Of a stretch of DNA of 64,000 nucleotides, positions 42,716 to 54,526 are shown in pieces; within the stretch, counting starts at the first letter, position 1; every line of letters begins with the position of its first letter. The notes under the pieces are model-generated. The model had not been told where the DNA came from and ran no database searches. It saw nothing but the letters and a program-made list of their open reading frames with translations. The stretch covers positions 2,526,501 through 2,590,500 of the forward strand of contig JARFIW010001109.1 in the NCBI GenBank assembly GCA_036346225.1, read 5' to 3'. Origin of the DNA: Platerodrilus igneus. Its lineage: Eukaryota; Arthropoda; Insecta; Coleoptera; Lycidae. The translations under genes were made by a program, and so were the position numbers.

Positions 42716-44438
42716 TGTAAGGGGGTATAAGGCTTCTAAAGGTATATTTGTATTAATAGGGGTGTATGCCAAACGATAGGGTCAATATTTCAGATCAAAT
42801 AATTTAAAAACTATAATTTTGCTATACTTTACATACGTTAAAGTATGTACCATTTCAGTTTAAAACATATGTGCCAAAAGGTAGATAACATGACTTTATG
42901 ACGTTGATATAATGCACGGTACTTGAGGTTTTATACTGAGTTGATATTTTATGAGCCAGTTGAGAGTACATTTGCCGTCGGAAAGCCGAACGCATTTATG
43001 GATATCTGCAATATAACAAAGCGTCCAGGTCGTGTGTAAATTATTTGGCTTTTCCTTTTAATAGAATCAACTTTTGGACGAATTGTAAAACAAAATTTAA
43101 AGTGAATCGAAATGTAAAAGGTTATTGGAGTTTGGTGAAGTGTTTTGGACCAATAGTAGAAATTTAAAATATTTATAAAAACTGTAGTGAAGTTATTTTG
43201 GACACGGAAAGAAAGATGAATTGTTATTGGATGTTGTATGTTAAAAATTTGTAATTCAAGTAAGCTAAGGTTGTTGATTTTATAGCTAAGCAAAATAAAT
43301 AAGAGACTTAATTTTTCGAATTTGTTCAGATAAAAACGTGTTTTCATGAAACCTGCGTTAAAAGTTGTAAAATATTTATTAAAATAAAAGTTTATATGTA
43401 TCAGCGAGTATTATTTAGTCAAAGTGAAAGTAATATGAATCATTGAGAGTATAAAAGCGACGAGTATTAAAAAGGTTTTAAAAGTGGTTAATAGTGCAAC
43501 GGGAAAGTCAGCGTGTATAAGAGAAGATTTGAAAGTGGTTTAAATAGTGCAACGGGAAAAGCGACGATTATTTAGTTTTGAGGAAGATTGGTGTTGGTTT
43601 TGGATAGATTTGGTATAACGGCAGTAGGGAAATTGAGTGGATACAGAAGGCAACGTCGACATAGATAATTTTTGGAGTGATTGAGCAGATTAAATGGCAG
43701 TAAGGACATCGTATGGATAATTGGAATAGCAGGACTAGGAGTGATTTGTAATAGGACAGCGGGATTGATTTGGATTGAGCGAAGAGAGGATTAATTGGAA
43801 TAAGAAGCAGAGGAACAGGAGAGCAGTGTACGACGAGGAATAATTAACGCAGGGGAAGTTGACATAACGTTTTTTGCTAAATTCTAAATTGGGGTAAAAT
43901 TATTTCAGGTTTGGGTCAACGAAATTGGATTAAGAACACCTGGAGGCAGTACGCAAGCGGACTATATTGGAGAATCTTTTGTGAAAGTGCGTACGGTGAT
44001 TTCGAACTTGAGCCAGCAGTTAAAAGAAGGCCTTCAGCGCGGTATAATTCTGGTAAGTACCGTGAATATATTAGAACGTCAAAATTAAAGTCAAAAATAG
44101 TTACATAAATTAATTTGGCATCAGGTAACTTAGATCTGTTAAAATTTGGCATACATAGTAAATTCAGTACATTAAAAAAGTGGTAAAACAAACGAGGGTG
44201 CAGTTTGGTTGGGTAGTGCACATCTACTCACGATTGAACTCACGGTGAGTAGGTGAGAAAACCCTGAGATTAAAGTTTCAAATAGTCGAGGCATAAAATA
44301 TAGTAATTAGTAAATAAAGAACCAACCAAACGTTTGCTAAAGCACCTCGATTTGAAGTCATACATTGAATAGTAAATTAGGGACGACGACAAAAGTCGTG
44401 TAATAAAATCTTGTTTAAAGGAGGAGTGAGATCAAGAA
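42716..44438 (+). repeat. 3' LTR
   Basis: Near-identical copy of 38043-39769. It contains the 65-codon frame 43911-44108 (MGQRNWIKNTWRQYASG...), which is interrupted in the 5' LTR. A purine-rich CCAGTGGGGCC lies just before its start. Confidence 0.85.
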
Positions 44439-45950
44439 TATATATAGTTTACAAATAAATCCCACCAAGATATAAAAGAATCCTGAACGAATAGAAATTT
44501 CCGAAAATTCATGGTTACACCATGTACAATACATGCGTACATTTATTCATTGATGTACAAGCGAAAAATCCAATTCCGCGTGTATGAATAAATTTACCCA
44601 GTACAATAAGCCTATTATAAATACATAATAAATAATGTAAGCCGTATATGTAAAAATAATTATATTTAAGATACCTTAAAACGCATTAAATGCGAATGCA
44701 AATCGAACAATTTCAAGCGTAAATACACGGCTAATAAAAGTTAATAAAAAAAATGCTCTTTCCGTGCATAAAAATAAATAATTGCATGTATTTAAAATCC
44801 TAATTTTAAACTTAATTATGTGTATTAAAAACACATTTTACCTTGATATCAAATATTTTCTATAGAATATCAACTCGTTTGCATTAAGAGCTTTAAATTA
44901 ATCATATAAATGAACTTTTGGATTACATAAATTTATTTTAAATAAAAATTTTTCTAGAATATTAGGAATAGAGAAAGAATGAGTCATCATCTTAGAACTA
45001 CGTAAATACCTAATTAATAATAAAAATTTATTCTAGGAAGCCGCCTGAACATTACAACACCGATAAATATAGATAAGAATTATTTATTAACTTTCGCAGT
45101 CACTGTAGGAGAGATACGATGCGACAATAACCTTAAGAGATAGAGTAGGATGAGGTAACGCGCGTCACTACTATAAATCGATCACGCGATTAACACTAAT
45201 AAATTATTCTGAGAAACCTTCTTGTATAGAAACGGGAGCTTTGATTAAATTCTAATTGATGGTATAATACTTAAAATGTGTGGATAGATATAATAATTCA
45301 AATGTGGGGATATTTTAAATGGATTAATATAATATTTCAAATCAGCGTCGACGATTTTGGTACAATTCTGGTACAATTTTGACTTGCGAGAATGAATAAA
45401 GAAGCACGCAGTAATTTATGGAAAACGAAGGGTTCAACTAAACAGAGCAGTTGTAAGGGGCATTTTTGTAGTTTTAACATTTTACGTTGTTTCCCAATTT
45501 ATAAATACATTTCTACAAATTACTATTCCTATATTTAATATTTATTAACTCGTTGACGAATGCGTCGTATTATCATGAATGAATTGTAAATTGGATTATT
45601 CGTAAATTACTTTCCAACTTATCGGAAATGATAAACCGCTGTAATTAATTATTGGATGTGATTGCGGCATTCACGTTTTGGATGTTCCTTATGTTATTAA
45701 CGAAGTCGCGATAATAGTCGACAAGAGTTTATATAAACAGATTGAGAGTGTAGTTCTGATTACATTTGAAGGAAATATGCTTTATATGGAACGTGTTTTG
45801 ATTGACCACAAGTGCGGTTGTAATAACGACGAATTGATATGAACAGTCGGAGTTTGTTCTTTGTTCCGATATACTAAGTACGTTGAAAATACTGCTTCTT
45901 TCTGTTTTTGACAATAGTGAGAATTAATGCGGGATTAATTTTCGTATTGT
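44439..45950. other. No gene seen
   Basis: AT-rich DNA following the Gypsy element. A TATA-like TTTATATAAACAGATTGAG at 45728 resembles LTR promoters, but no boundary is visible. Confidence 0.35.
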
Positions 45951-45954
45951 TCCT

Positions 45955-46215
45955 GAACAAACGCGGCACGTTTTTTAGTTGTTTTTCTTGTGAAATAAGA
46001 GTTGTATATTAACCGTGTTTGGTCGACGCACGTGTGTTTTTAAGGACATTTGACGGACGGGTTTATTGCTTACGCGTGCTCTACTAATTGTTTTTTTTGT
46101 TGCTTTTCTGTAGGAAATAAAAGTAGTAGAACTTGTCGTGCGTTTTACGGAACATTGACTTAGTGATACGCGTTGCTTTACTAATTGTTTTTTTTGTTGA
46201 TTTGTCTTTTTATAT
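45955..46215. repeat. Three diverged tandem units of about 100 bp
   Basis: Each unit has an ACGCG word followed by CTAATTGTTTTTTTTGTTG or a variant of it, at about 45958, 46068 and 46163. The minus-strand frame at 45975-46271 is Lys/Arg/Thr-rich because of these T-rich units and is probably not a gene. Confidence 0.4.
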
Positions 46216-46305
46216 TTGAACTGTGTGTGCGATCTAGTTTTCGTGGTCCTTTTTTTGTCAGAGTAGTGCATACTTTGGATTATCCAAATACAGTTTTAAA
46301 CTTGA

Positions 46306-46735
46306 GTGTTTCTAAAAAGAAACAATGATGATACAGTTGTAGCAGGTTTAGTAGAAAGAAAGGTTGCTTCTTATAAACATGTATCTCATTCACGTGTAAA
46401 GACAGTTGACACTGTAGTTTCTGAATTTTCTAACCCCAACGAATCTAGAATAGATCGTTGTTTGCGCAAATTTCGTTATTCAAAAGCATTAGATTTTTTT
46501 GTTACCATAGGTAGCAAATAAAACACCTCACGTTACTGTTAGTTTTAATGCATTACATCGTGTCTTGAGAGCCCGTGATTCTAAATTTTATTACCATTTT
46601 TTTTTCGATTTGTGTTACAAAATATTTCGAAATTATTGTCTCCAGAAATAGAATTAACAAGAAATTTATCAATGCTACATAGTTCCATCAGCATGATAAT
46701 GTCTGCTGCTAACACTAGTGAAATACGTAAGTGTG
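46306..46735 (+). pseudogene. UTP15: UTP15-like C-terminal remnant (intron-less)
   Basis: Reads DDTVVAGLVERKVAS, which matches the last WD-repeat edge of UTP15 (DxTVxxGLVDG-type), then RIDRCLRKFRYSKALDFF, the start of the UTP15 C-terminal helical domain. A stop at 46519 is followed in another frame by KTPHVTVS and RARDSKF, then by IELTRNLSMLHSSISMIMSA. The protein is a component of the small-subunit processome in rRNA maturation. Order and spacing are right but about half the domain is lost, so this is a pseudogene, probably processed. The identification is by eye and moderate. Confidence 0.5.
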
Positions 46736-47400
46736 ATTAGTGTAAAGTGTAAGAAATTCCATCAACACCCTCACAGTCAAGGGTGAAGTGCTTCGTTAGT
46801 GCAGGACATCGTGAATCCCACACTTCAATTGCAAGAAAGCGTTGCTGAAGGACTTTTGTAAGTTGAACTATTTCCTACTGGTTATTACTTTAAATATCTA
46901 TCCGTTGCTTTACCATATCTTTGTCGTTCTGATACCTTTTACAATAGACTTGCATGCTATTTTAAAACATAGAAGAAAAAAAGAAAGAAAGAAAATCAAT
47001 ACTACTAAATTACTCATACCAATTGTGTCTTATCTATTTATCTTTTGTCAACATTTTATCTGATTTATGTTTAATTGGTGTGTGAGGAAACGTTTCTGCT
47101 ACTCCCCAATATTACCTCACTTTGTACTAAACATTTTTCTGTATTGCTTTTACTGTTATTATATTATATAGTTTATCTAAACAGTTTCTTTTATTTACAT
47201 TCTACAAAGTACTGAATAACTTAGACGTTTCATTGCTGCTATGCTTATTTTCTTTTCTTTCAGGTTTGCTTAACTAATTTTTTTGCAGGTATTGTCGCTA
47301 ACTCCTTACCGCCGCATACATTATATGTCAGTCTGCTTTCTACAACCCCCCTACTCTCCGATTGAGCCCGGTCATTTCTTTGATTTTCTTTGTGTTACGC
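46736..47400. other. No gene seen
   Basis: Low-complexity AT-rich sequence with one plus-strand frame (46842-47063) of hydrophobic residues and a KKERKK run; not recognised. Confidence 0.3.
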
Positions 47401-47414
47401 ACGGCTGCGAGCCA

Positions 47415-47540
47415 ACGTAGCATAAATTTGGCGCCCAACGTGGCGGCCACGATTCACGTAACATAAATTTTTGGCGCCCAACGTGGAGCCACGATTCACG
47501 TAACATAAATTTTGGCGCCCAACGTGGCTGCCACGAAAAA
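47415..47540 (+). repeat. Three tandem primer-binding-site repeats
   Basis: TGGCGCCCAACGTGG occurs at 47429, 47472 and 47513, spaced 43 and 41 bases. Between copies lies GCCACGATTCACGTAACATA plus AAATTT. Each unit thus contains an LTR-like 3' end (CACGTAACA) followed by a short spacer and a lysine-tRNA-type primer binding site. The minus-strand frame 47372-47605 is a by-product of this repetition. Confidence 0.75.
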
Positions 47541-48090
47541 AACGTAACACAGTGATAGATGAATGAGGACAACAAAGGGCTGTTAATCCACAATCCGAAG
47601 AACAACCTGTAGCAGGTCAGATTTAATTAGTTTTAAGATATTTTTTTCTATTCAAATTTCAATCCTGAATTTATTCAATTTATACAAAAAGTGTAACGAA
47701 GTCAGCAACATACATAGCGTACGTTAAAAATACGTAATATAATAAACGCATCTAGAACGTTCGAGGTTTCTTTGGTAAAAAGAAGTAGTTTTTGGTGACT
47801 TTAGATTGATTTCAAAGCATATAAATTTTGGGGTAAATGATACATATGACATTTATTAATTGAAGGGTGTATTTTAATATTTTTCAAAACTTGTAAATAA
47901 TATTTCTTTTCATTATATGAAATTAATTGACTGGAGAAGAAAAATATTGATCATCGTAACGTTGTGCACTCTGTGGAGAATAATAAAAGCTAGCCGTGGC
48001 ATAATAATAAAATTAGTAAGATTTAAATTTGATTAGAAAACACAGAGAAGTGGAGTTATAGAAAACGTCATAACACCGAGTACGGCGTTA
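47541..48090. other. Possible gag leader remnant
   Basis: A short ATG frame begins at 47560 (MNEDNKGLLIHNPKNN) right after the primer-site repeats, where gag would start, and ends after 17 codons. Nothing else recognised. Confidence 0.25.
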
Positions 48091-48095
48091 TCATA

Positions 48096-48141
48096 TCAAT
48101 ATATATATATCAATATATATATATATATATATATATATATT
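48096..48141. repeat. (TA)n microsatellite
   Basis: Interrupted AT run, ending where the next LTR-like unit starts. Confidence 0.9.
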
Positions 48142-49570
48142 ACTAGAGTCATAAAAGGTCATTAGCAAGCTCAAATTTATATTTATGTCAAATTAAAAAG
48201 TGTATAAATGGGTCACGCGAAGTTTGAGCCATGTTTGAACAAAATCGGTTCGTATTTGACAAATTACCAATAAATAGTAGGGTTAGTTGAATATAGCATA
48301 AAATTTTATTGTAAATATTAGTTATTAATAAGTTAGGAAACATAATTTGAGACGCATAGTTGCGCAAATGTATGTAAAACGTAAATTACGGTAAGCATAA
48401 TTAAGATTTGTTTTAATATTCTAAATAATAAAAGCTTTCAGGTTGATAGCATATTTAAAGCGGCAGTCGTTATTCGAGTTGCACGTGGTATAAATTCTAA
48501 GAACTATATAGTCGTAAACAGATAACGAGCATAAAATCACATCAACAAATAATAGCTGGAAAAATATAATGAGGACAAAACACAGGTGCAGACAGCACGT
48601 ACGAAAACAATATCGATTTATAGAGAAAAGACTATAGTTTACATGATGTAATAAAAGAAAGAGAATAACATATGTTTAGTGAAACGTTGACTTTGACAAC
48701 GCCTGCTAGACAAGAACGTTATAAACTAATGAGGAGAACAAAGACGTGTTATGTTTTCAGAATATATCGAGTAGTAAGGGAATAAGACAGCTGGGGATAA
48801 TTTACAAACAAAGCACGACGGTTACATTGAGTAAACAGAAGTAAGACAGAAGACGATAGTGAAGGTTAGGTAAAACAGCGCTTGGGGATAAGCGGGAGAA
48901 TAATACCTAAAGATAAAATAAGACGAGAGATTTTAAATGTAAGTTAGAATGAAATAAGAAATATGTGCGCAGACAGGAGGCGTATTTAAGAGGCTAAAAT
49001 ATAACGATCAGTGCTAGGGGTTTCGTGGAAGACAGCGACGGTTGTAAAATTTTAATGAGGGTTTCCGTGTATAGAACTTATTTGCGGAGAATTTCTTAAA
49101 TTTCGACGACGGGTAAGAAAGTGTATGGAGAATTTTCAAGGATAATTGGATAGTTTGTGGAAGTGTTCAACCGTTGGCTTGTTTGTGCTGTGATACTAAG
49201 AAAAGTGCGACACGGGTGTTGAAAATTGATGTAGAGGGGTAGCTTTTAGAGCTGATATAAACCCTTAGGAAGTGGTAAATCGCTCTTCTATTTTATCTTT
49301 ACCTACGATCGCCTACCTAACTACTTAGCTAAGTGATTGAGTGAAGTTTCAGTTAAATTAGCACAAGTGGGTGCTCTTATATCTTTGGCTATAAATAACT
49401 AAAATTATAAAGCAAGTAAGTACAATTTTAGTACTGGGTGTTTAAAGGCGGCGTATGTACTCTGAGTATAGAGTAAATGTATGGATGGACCAGCAAGTGT
49501 ACGGGAGCATGGTAGTACCGTGCACTTGTATGGAAGAATTTAATTAGAAACGGTGTGTTCCTGATGGTGA

Positions 49571-49716
49571 GAGAACACCTGGAGACAGTATCTAAACGTG
49601 CAGTCGAGAAGAAGGATCACGTTGGACATGGTGTCCATGTAAAGAACCTGGAGAAAATATTTGAACGTGCAGTCGAGAAGGAGGATCACGTTGGGGATGG
49701 CGTCCATGTAGAAAGC
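49571..49716 (+). repeat. Two tandem 69-bp units
   Basis: CGTGCAGTCGAGAAG, GGATCACGTTGG and GTCCATGTA recur at a 69-base interval (CAGTCGAGAA at 49601 and 49670). Sixty-nine is a multiple of three and one frame is open through both. Confidence 0.7.
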
Positions 49717-50514
49717 GCCTGAGACAAAAATCCAGGTAACTCTATTTATAAAGCTGTTGTTTGTTTTTGTTGGTGATTTTCTGGGTGATAATTTAGTGAC
49801 TCTGTGTATTTTATTATGTTATAAAGACATTTTAATTGATGAGTCAATTTAAAAAGAACTAAATGAAAATTTTATGTAATAATTTGATGATATCACTTGA
49901 AGGTGAAAACTATAATTTTTGTAAAAAGTAAAAGGGTTTTAGGAAATTGCAGTGCCGTTGTTATCACGTAGATAAAAAGAGGTTTACTATGAGCTCGTAT
50001 TTGACCTGGGATATAAAGCAAAGGTTGGAAATAAACCCAGTTACTTTCTTTCAGGATTGATGTGGTATGATTTTAAATTTATTTTCTTTAAACTGAGGTA
50101 TTATTTACCACAAGTAATAAAATGTTTTTGAGCTTGAAATACATAAGAGATGTAAATTGAATTGATACGTAACGAATCGGAAATGTTAATAAATATGTAT
50201 GTACCTTTGGCAGTCAGCATTATTTTTTTTTAGTAGGTTAGGATTTTCAGGGAACGAGTGAGCAGCCGTGGCGGATATCTCTGAGGAAGCTGGAGGTTTT
50301 GGCGTCCGAGTGAAAAGCATCTTCAGAGGATATTGTTGTTAAAGATAAATGGTATAAAGTCTAGGTGGGTAGGACTTCAATTTCAGGTAGGTGTAAAATT
50401 TTTGTAACTACTTTAAAATTTTTGGGAAGTTTCCGAAAGGAAGCATAAATTTTTTTTTGTCATCCCATTTTGTGGGGCATAAATTAGAGACGTTACAATA
50501 GAGACTACACAACA

Positions 50515-50770
50515 TTTATGACAGCCCAAGAAAGGGGCTTCGAATAAGGATTCACAGCAAATTATGACAGCCCAAGCAAAGGGCTTCATATCATATTAGA
50601 AAGTACACAGCAATATATATTAATCTTTTCTTGGGTATTAAGATCTAATTAACTATGTAAATATTCAATAGGATGATTTATGTTTATTATATTAGCCTTT
50701 TCAATGGATATTAAATATTCAATAGGATGTTTTATTTTTTATTATATTAGCCTTTTTCAATGGATATTCA
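50515..50770 (+). repeat. Two short tandem duplications
   Basis: TATGACAGCCCAAG...GGGCTTC repeats near 50518 and 50563. ATATTCAATAGGATG...TTTTCAATGGATATT repeats near 50661 and 50715, a 54-base period. Confidence 0.7.
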
Positions 50771-50796
50771 TTTTTCTTGGGTCAAGAATATCATCA

Positions 50797-50802
50797 TATA
50801 TA

Positions 50803-50842
<40 letters not shown>
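50797..50842. repeat. (TA)n microsatellite
   Basis: Immediately precedes copy B of the 2-kb unit, as 8-45 precedes copy A. Confidence 0.95.
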
Positions 50843-50846
<4 letters not shown>

Positions 50847-52704
50847 CCGTGGATCGTGGGTCATTGGGTTTAACCTCTCCAGCGTCAACAACCGATTTTC
50901 AAAAAAACATAAAAATTTTCCTTACCCGGAATCTTCTGCTTCACAATGATATTTTCAGCAGCTTCCCTGGCTAGCTCAGCTGTGCCTCTTCATGGATACC
51001 TAAATTCACACCATTCAATAAAATCACAAAATAATACAACAATCATACAATTTTTATTTACCGCTATTTACAAAAATTATTCACAGATGTGTACATTTCG
51101 GTACTCTAGTGACAACTCAATAAGTGCTATTTTGTAAAGTCCCTGGTTTAAACTTTTCATTGCAAACACATTTAATACAATAGGAGTAAATGGGCCCCAA
51201 ATAATTCCCTATATTTATTATTGCACACCGGAGTATGGTGAGCTCATAATAACCCAGTTTATTAATGTATGCTTTTCACCTTGGATAAAATTACTACAAA
51301 ATTAATAACCCATGTACCCTTAACAATCTAATTTAAATTCGTAATGAAATTTAGTATACTTTACATACACCTTTTTCTTTTAATATTTAAAATACCCTCA
51401 TAATAGTCAAGTACACGTATCTTTTCCAATACGTTTAAAAAACCATAAATAACCCCCAAAGTTCACTCACACATCACAAATAATGCCAACAGTTTATCAA
51501 ATAACAACAATTCAAATGAGTTACCTGGAAAATGCTTCAAGGCTCCATCTCCGTCGACGATGCAGTCCTCGAAATCCCTTGGCCTCTCGTCTATGCGCTC
51601 TGATCCACCAAGATATTTATAGATGATAACTCCGTCTATACTGAGCTCCGTGCCACCAATTACCATACATCCCAGCATCCAAATTCTCGTATATTACACT
51701 TGTGTTTATTGCTTTATTAATTTACTAGCTTGACATGGTATAGGTTGGACCTCAGTTTAATTTAAATCACTCGCTACTACTCGCGTTAATAACTATAAGG
51801 CCCCAAATACCAAGTTATAAGTACTACCTTACTATGTTACAAATAAATTTTAATACTCACAAAACTCTACTATAACGTCGGTTTATTGTAGTTAAAGCGA
51901 TGCGAAAATCAAGAGTAGTAAAGAGAAACTTAATAACTTTCATCCCGTATTTATAAGATTCAAATGTAACCTCCCGGGCCCACTTAACGCGAAATACTCA
52001 ATTTAAAATAATATTTCTGCAAATTTTGGATATAACCGCCTTAAAGCTCCTAGAATTTTTAGCTCGTGAACACGCGATATAATCCGAAAACCGCATTTAT
52101 CTGTCGCGTGTTCGTCTGTTTATCAACTACTCGTTTCAACCAATGATACAGTCCTGTGTCATCATAAAACTCCGCCTGTAATATTGTTATCTCCGTCTTA
52201 TACATATTGGATGTCGCGTTCCAACCCCACTTGAGTAGTCGAAAATCGATATTGCTGACCGCGTCCCATGGACTCCACGTGGGTTGAATACGTGCTTTAG
52301 AAATCAAATGCTTTTATACCAGACTCTATCTGTGGCATCTTATTGATTGTGCATCCCCTCCGCTCTTTAAGAAACTCTTGTTAGCTTTTATGCGAAGCCA
52401 CTGACGGTTGAACCATATTTTCCCTGAAACCCGCTTTATTATGTTCACAAATACAAAGAAGCTGATCTTTCAAACATGCAGGTGTTCTTTATTGATCGTT
52501 TAAAATAACAATTCTCGGAGCTTATATTTCACGGTATTCGATACAATTAACGTCCGTGTTTGTTACAACGAACCCTTTTCGCCTTGGGATTATTGATTTT
52601 ATATACTCCGATGCATTTTCTGACGTTATTACACGTTGAATTAAATAAATTTAATTAATTATGCGTTTCTATTTGTTTTTAAAACTGGGTTTCCTTTGTG
52701 AACC

Positions 52705-52707
<3 letters not shown>
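50843..52707 (-). mobile_element. 2-kb LTR-like unit, copy B
   Basis: Same family and orientation as 46-2080. On the minus strand a TATA-like TATAAAT at 51955-51949 and a donor-like CCAGGTAACTC near 51525 match the positions in copy A. Both ends touch (TA)n tracts here. No coding content. Confidence 0.55.

Positions 52708-52748
<41 letters not shown>
52708..52748. repeat. (TA)n microsatellite
   Basis: Right border of copy B of the 2-kb unit. Confidence 0.95.
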
Positions 52749-52750
<2 letters not shown>

Positions 52751-53210
52751 CGAAAATAAAATAAATATGGCTTCTAGGCAACAATCAGTTCCGCAGTTTC
52801 TAACTACTGGATTTAAAGAATGCCCTCCACATGGAAAATAAAATACCAATTTGTTTTCTACCAACAGTTTTCCCTGCAACCAATTGTAACAAATATTTGT
52901 GGGGTTATCATAGGATTGATCTCAGCGGTTTTCAAAATCAATGCCTAGTTCTTTTAAAGACTTTAATAATACGATACTCAATTGCTCTCCTTTATGAACA
53001 ACATGCGATAGAAAAGTTGAAAACGTTTTACAAGACACCCATCGGCAGAAACATAACTAGTCAACATTTGCGATGTCTGGCGTTGAATCAACAATTCTAG
53101 AAAAGTACTTTAAATTATTTAACTCAAAAATAATATGTAGGAATATGCAATCAATGAAAGCAATAAGCGCGCAGCATGCAATTAAGTAGCATATCCCCAT
53201 AAAACACCCT
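52749..53210. other. No gene identified
   Basis: A plus-strand frame at 52831-53100 (89 codons) is not recognised. The interval may be decayed gag of the Gypsy element that follows. Confidence 0.3.
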
Positions 53211-53649
53211 TCAACCGGCAATGAACTCGTCCTACACCTCTCAAAATAGAAATAGAGTCGTCCCGGCATACATTACAAACAGAAACCCCTTACAGAAGGA
53301 GTTCCAATCGCTAGGGCAAATCACTTCTTGTTGTTCCCTTTTTAAAAAAGCCACCAAACTCATTAGAGAGAACATAAGAATAGTGCAAGACGTAAGTCAC
53401 CAAGCTCCTCTTGCACTAACGGTTTTTTTTAGATTATCTCATTGTGATCACCATATCTAATGAGATAAAGCCTGTCAGAAAAGTCTTCTCACACTAGTAC
53501 CGAACATCACATCCTAACGATCTAAGGGCCACCAGTAAACACTCATTCACGTAGATTGACGCCTAACAAACTCAAAGTCGTCAAAGACGAATTCACCACA
53601 AGGATCCAGTTAGGAATATAGCGAGGTCATCCAAATCACCTTGGACATC

Positions 53650-54480
53650 ACCGCTACATTTAGTAGCCAAACACAAAAAAGAGTTGCGACCCTGTAGAGA
53701 CTACAAGGCTTTAAACGCTAGCGCAATTCCTAATAGGTATCCTATCCCATTTGTGGAATACTGCACAAAATCTACAAGGCAAACATTTTTTTCTACAATC
53801 GATCTTGCCAGAGTCTATCGCCAAATCCCTGTAGCTAAAAGAGATAACAACGCCTTTTGATTTATTCGAATTCTTATACATCAGCTTTGGATTACGAAAC
53901 ACCGTACACACTTTTCAAAGAATCATGGACAAGCTTTAAGAAAACTAAAATTCTGTAACGACTACATTGTCGACATCTTGTAGTATCTTAGTCTGAAGAA
54001 AAACAAGACAAAGATATCGAAATTCTCGTCAACAGAATAAAAGATTATGGCTAAATTCATCTTTGGGCAAGATGAAATCAATTTTCTTTGCTCCTTCGAA
54101 TGATGCAAAGAACAGCTAGCACACGCCGTGCTACTAACACGTCCACTGCCGACGTAAAATTATCTATACTAACAGATGCTTCAGGTTTAGCTATCGGTTG
54201 GTAATTCAACAATGCAGCAAACAATCATAGCAACCTTTAGCTTTTAATTCCAAAAAAGAACTAATGCCCAAACAAAATATTCAGCTTACGACTGAGTTTA
54301 CTTAATTGTCAATTTAAACGCATGTTAGAGGGTAGATATTTTACGATCAACACATACTATAAACCTCTAACATTCGATACCAAAGGAAACTGGAAAAATG
54401 TACGCCTACGCAATTTAGATATCTGGATTACATAAGCCAATATTCGACAAACATCAAACACGCTTCGTAGAAGGTAAACA
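53650..54480 (+). pseudogene. Gypsy reverse transcriptase and RNase H remnant
   Basis: 53680-53840 reads ELRPCRDYKALNASAIPNRY and STIDLARVYRQIPVAKRD, the fingers and motif A. The YxDD region near 53960 is NDYIVDIL, with the box changed. RNase H follows as ILTDASGLAIGW at about 54170 and MLEGRYFTINTYYKPLTFDT at about 54320. Frames change at least four times. Confidence 0.75.
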
Positions 54481-54526
54481 TTACGCAGACACGCTCTCGA
54501 GAATGAATAACATAGACTTCAAACAG

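Larger units (their letters stand above)
38043..44438 (+). mobile_element. Young, internally deleted Gypsy-type LTR retrotransposon
   Basis: LTRs at 38043-39769 and 42716-44438 differ by about six substitutions and a few short indels in 1.7 kb, counted by eye. The internal part holds gag, protease and the N-terminus of reverse transcriptase only; the rest of reverse transcriptase, RNase H and integrase are absent. The insertion lies in a (TA)n tract, with TATATA on both outer sides. Confidence 0.85.
48142..50796 (+). mobile_element. LTR-like unit with leader-exon-like segment
   Basis: Non-coding 2.65 kb between two (TA)n tracts. GAGAACACCTGGAGACAGTA at 49571 matches AAGAACACCTGGAGGCAGTA in the Gypsy LTR (about 39266), each upstream of a donor-like site (CCAGGTAACTC at 49731 and TCTGGTAAGTA). 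The unit is therefore likely a relative of the Gypsy LTR. Its last 500 bases resemble 35990-36200. Confidence 0.45.

Noticed and set aside
45975..46271. 98-codon Lys/Arg/Thr-rich minus-strand ORF
   Set aside because: Its composition follows from T-rich tandem units on the plus strand, with no domain.
47415..47540. CRISPR-like array of three repeats
   Set aside because: Repeats and spacers are not of CRISPR form, the genome is eukaryotic, and the repeats match retroelement primer binding sites.
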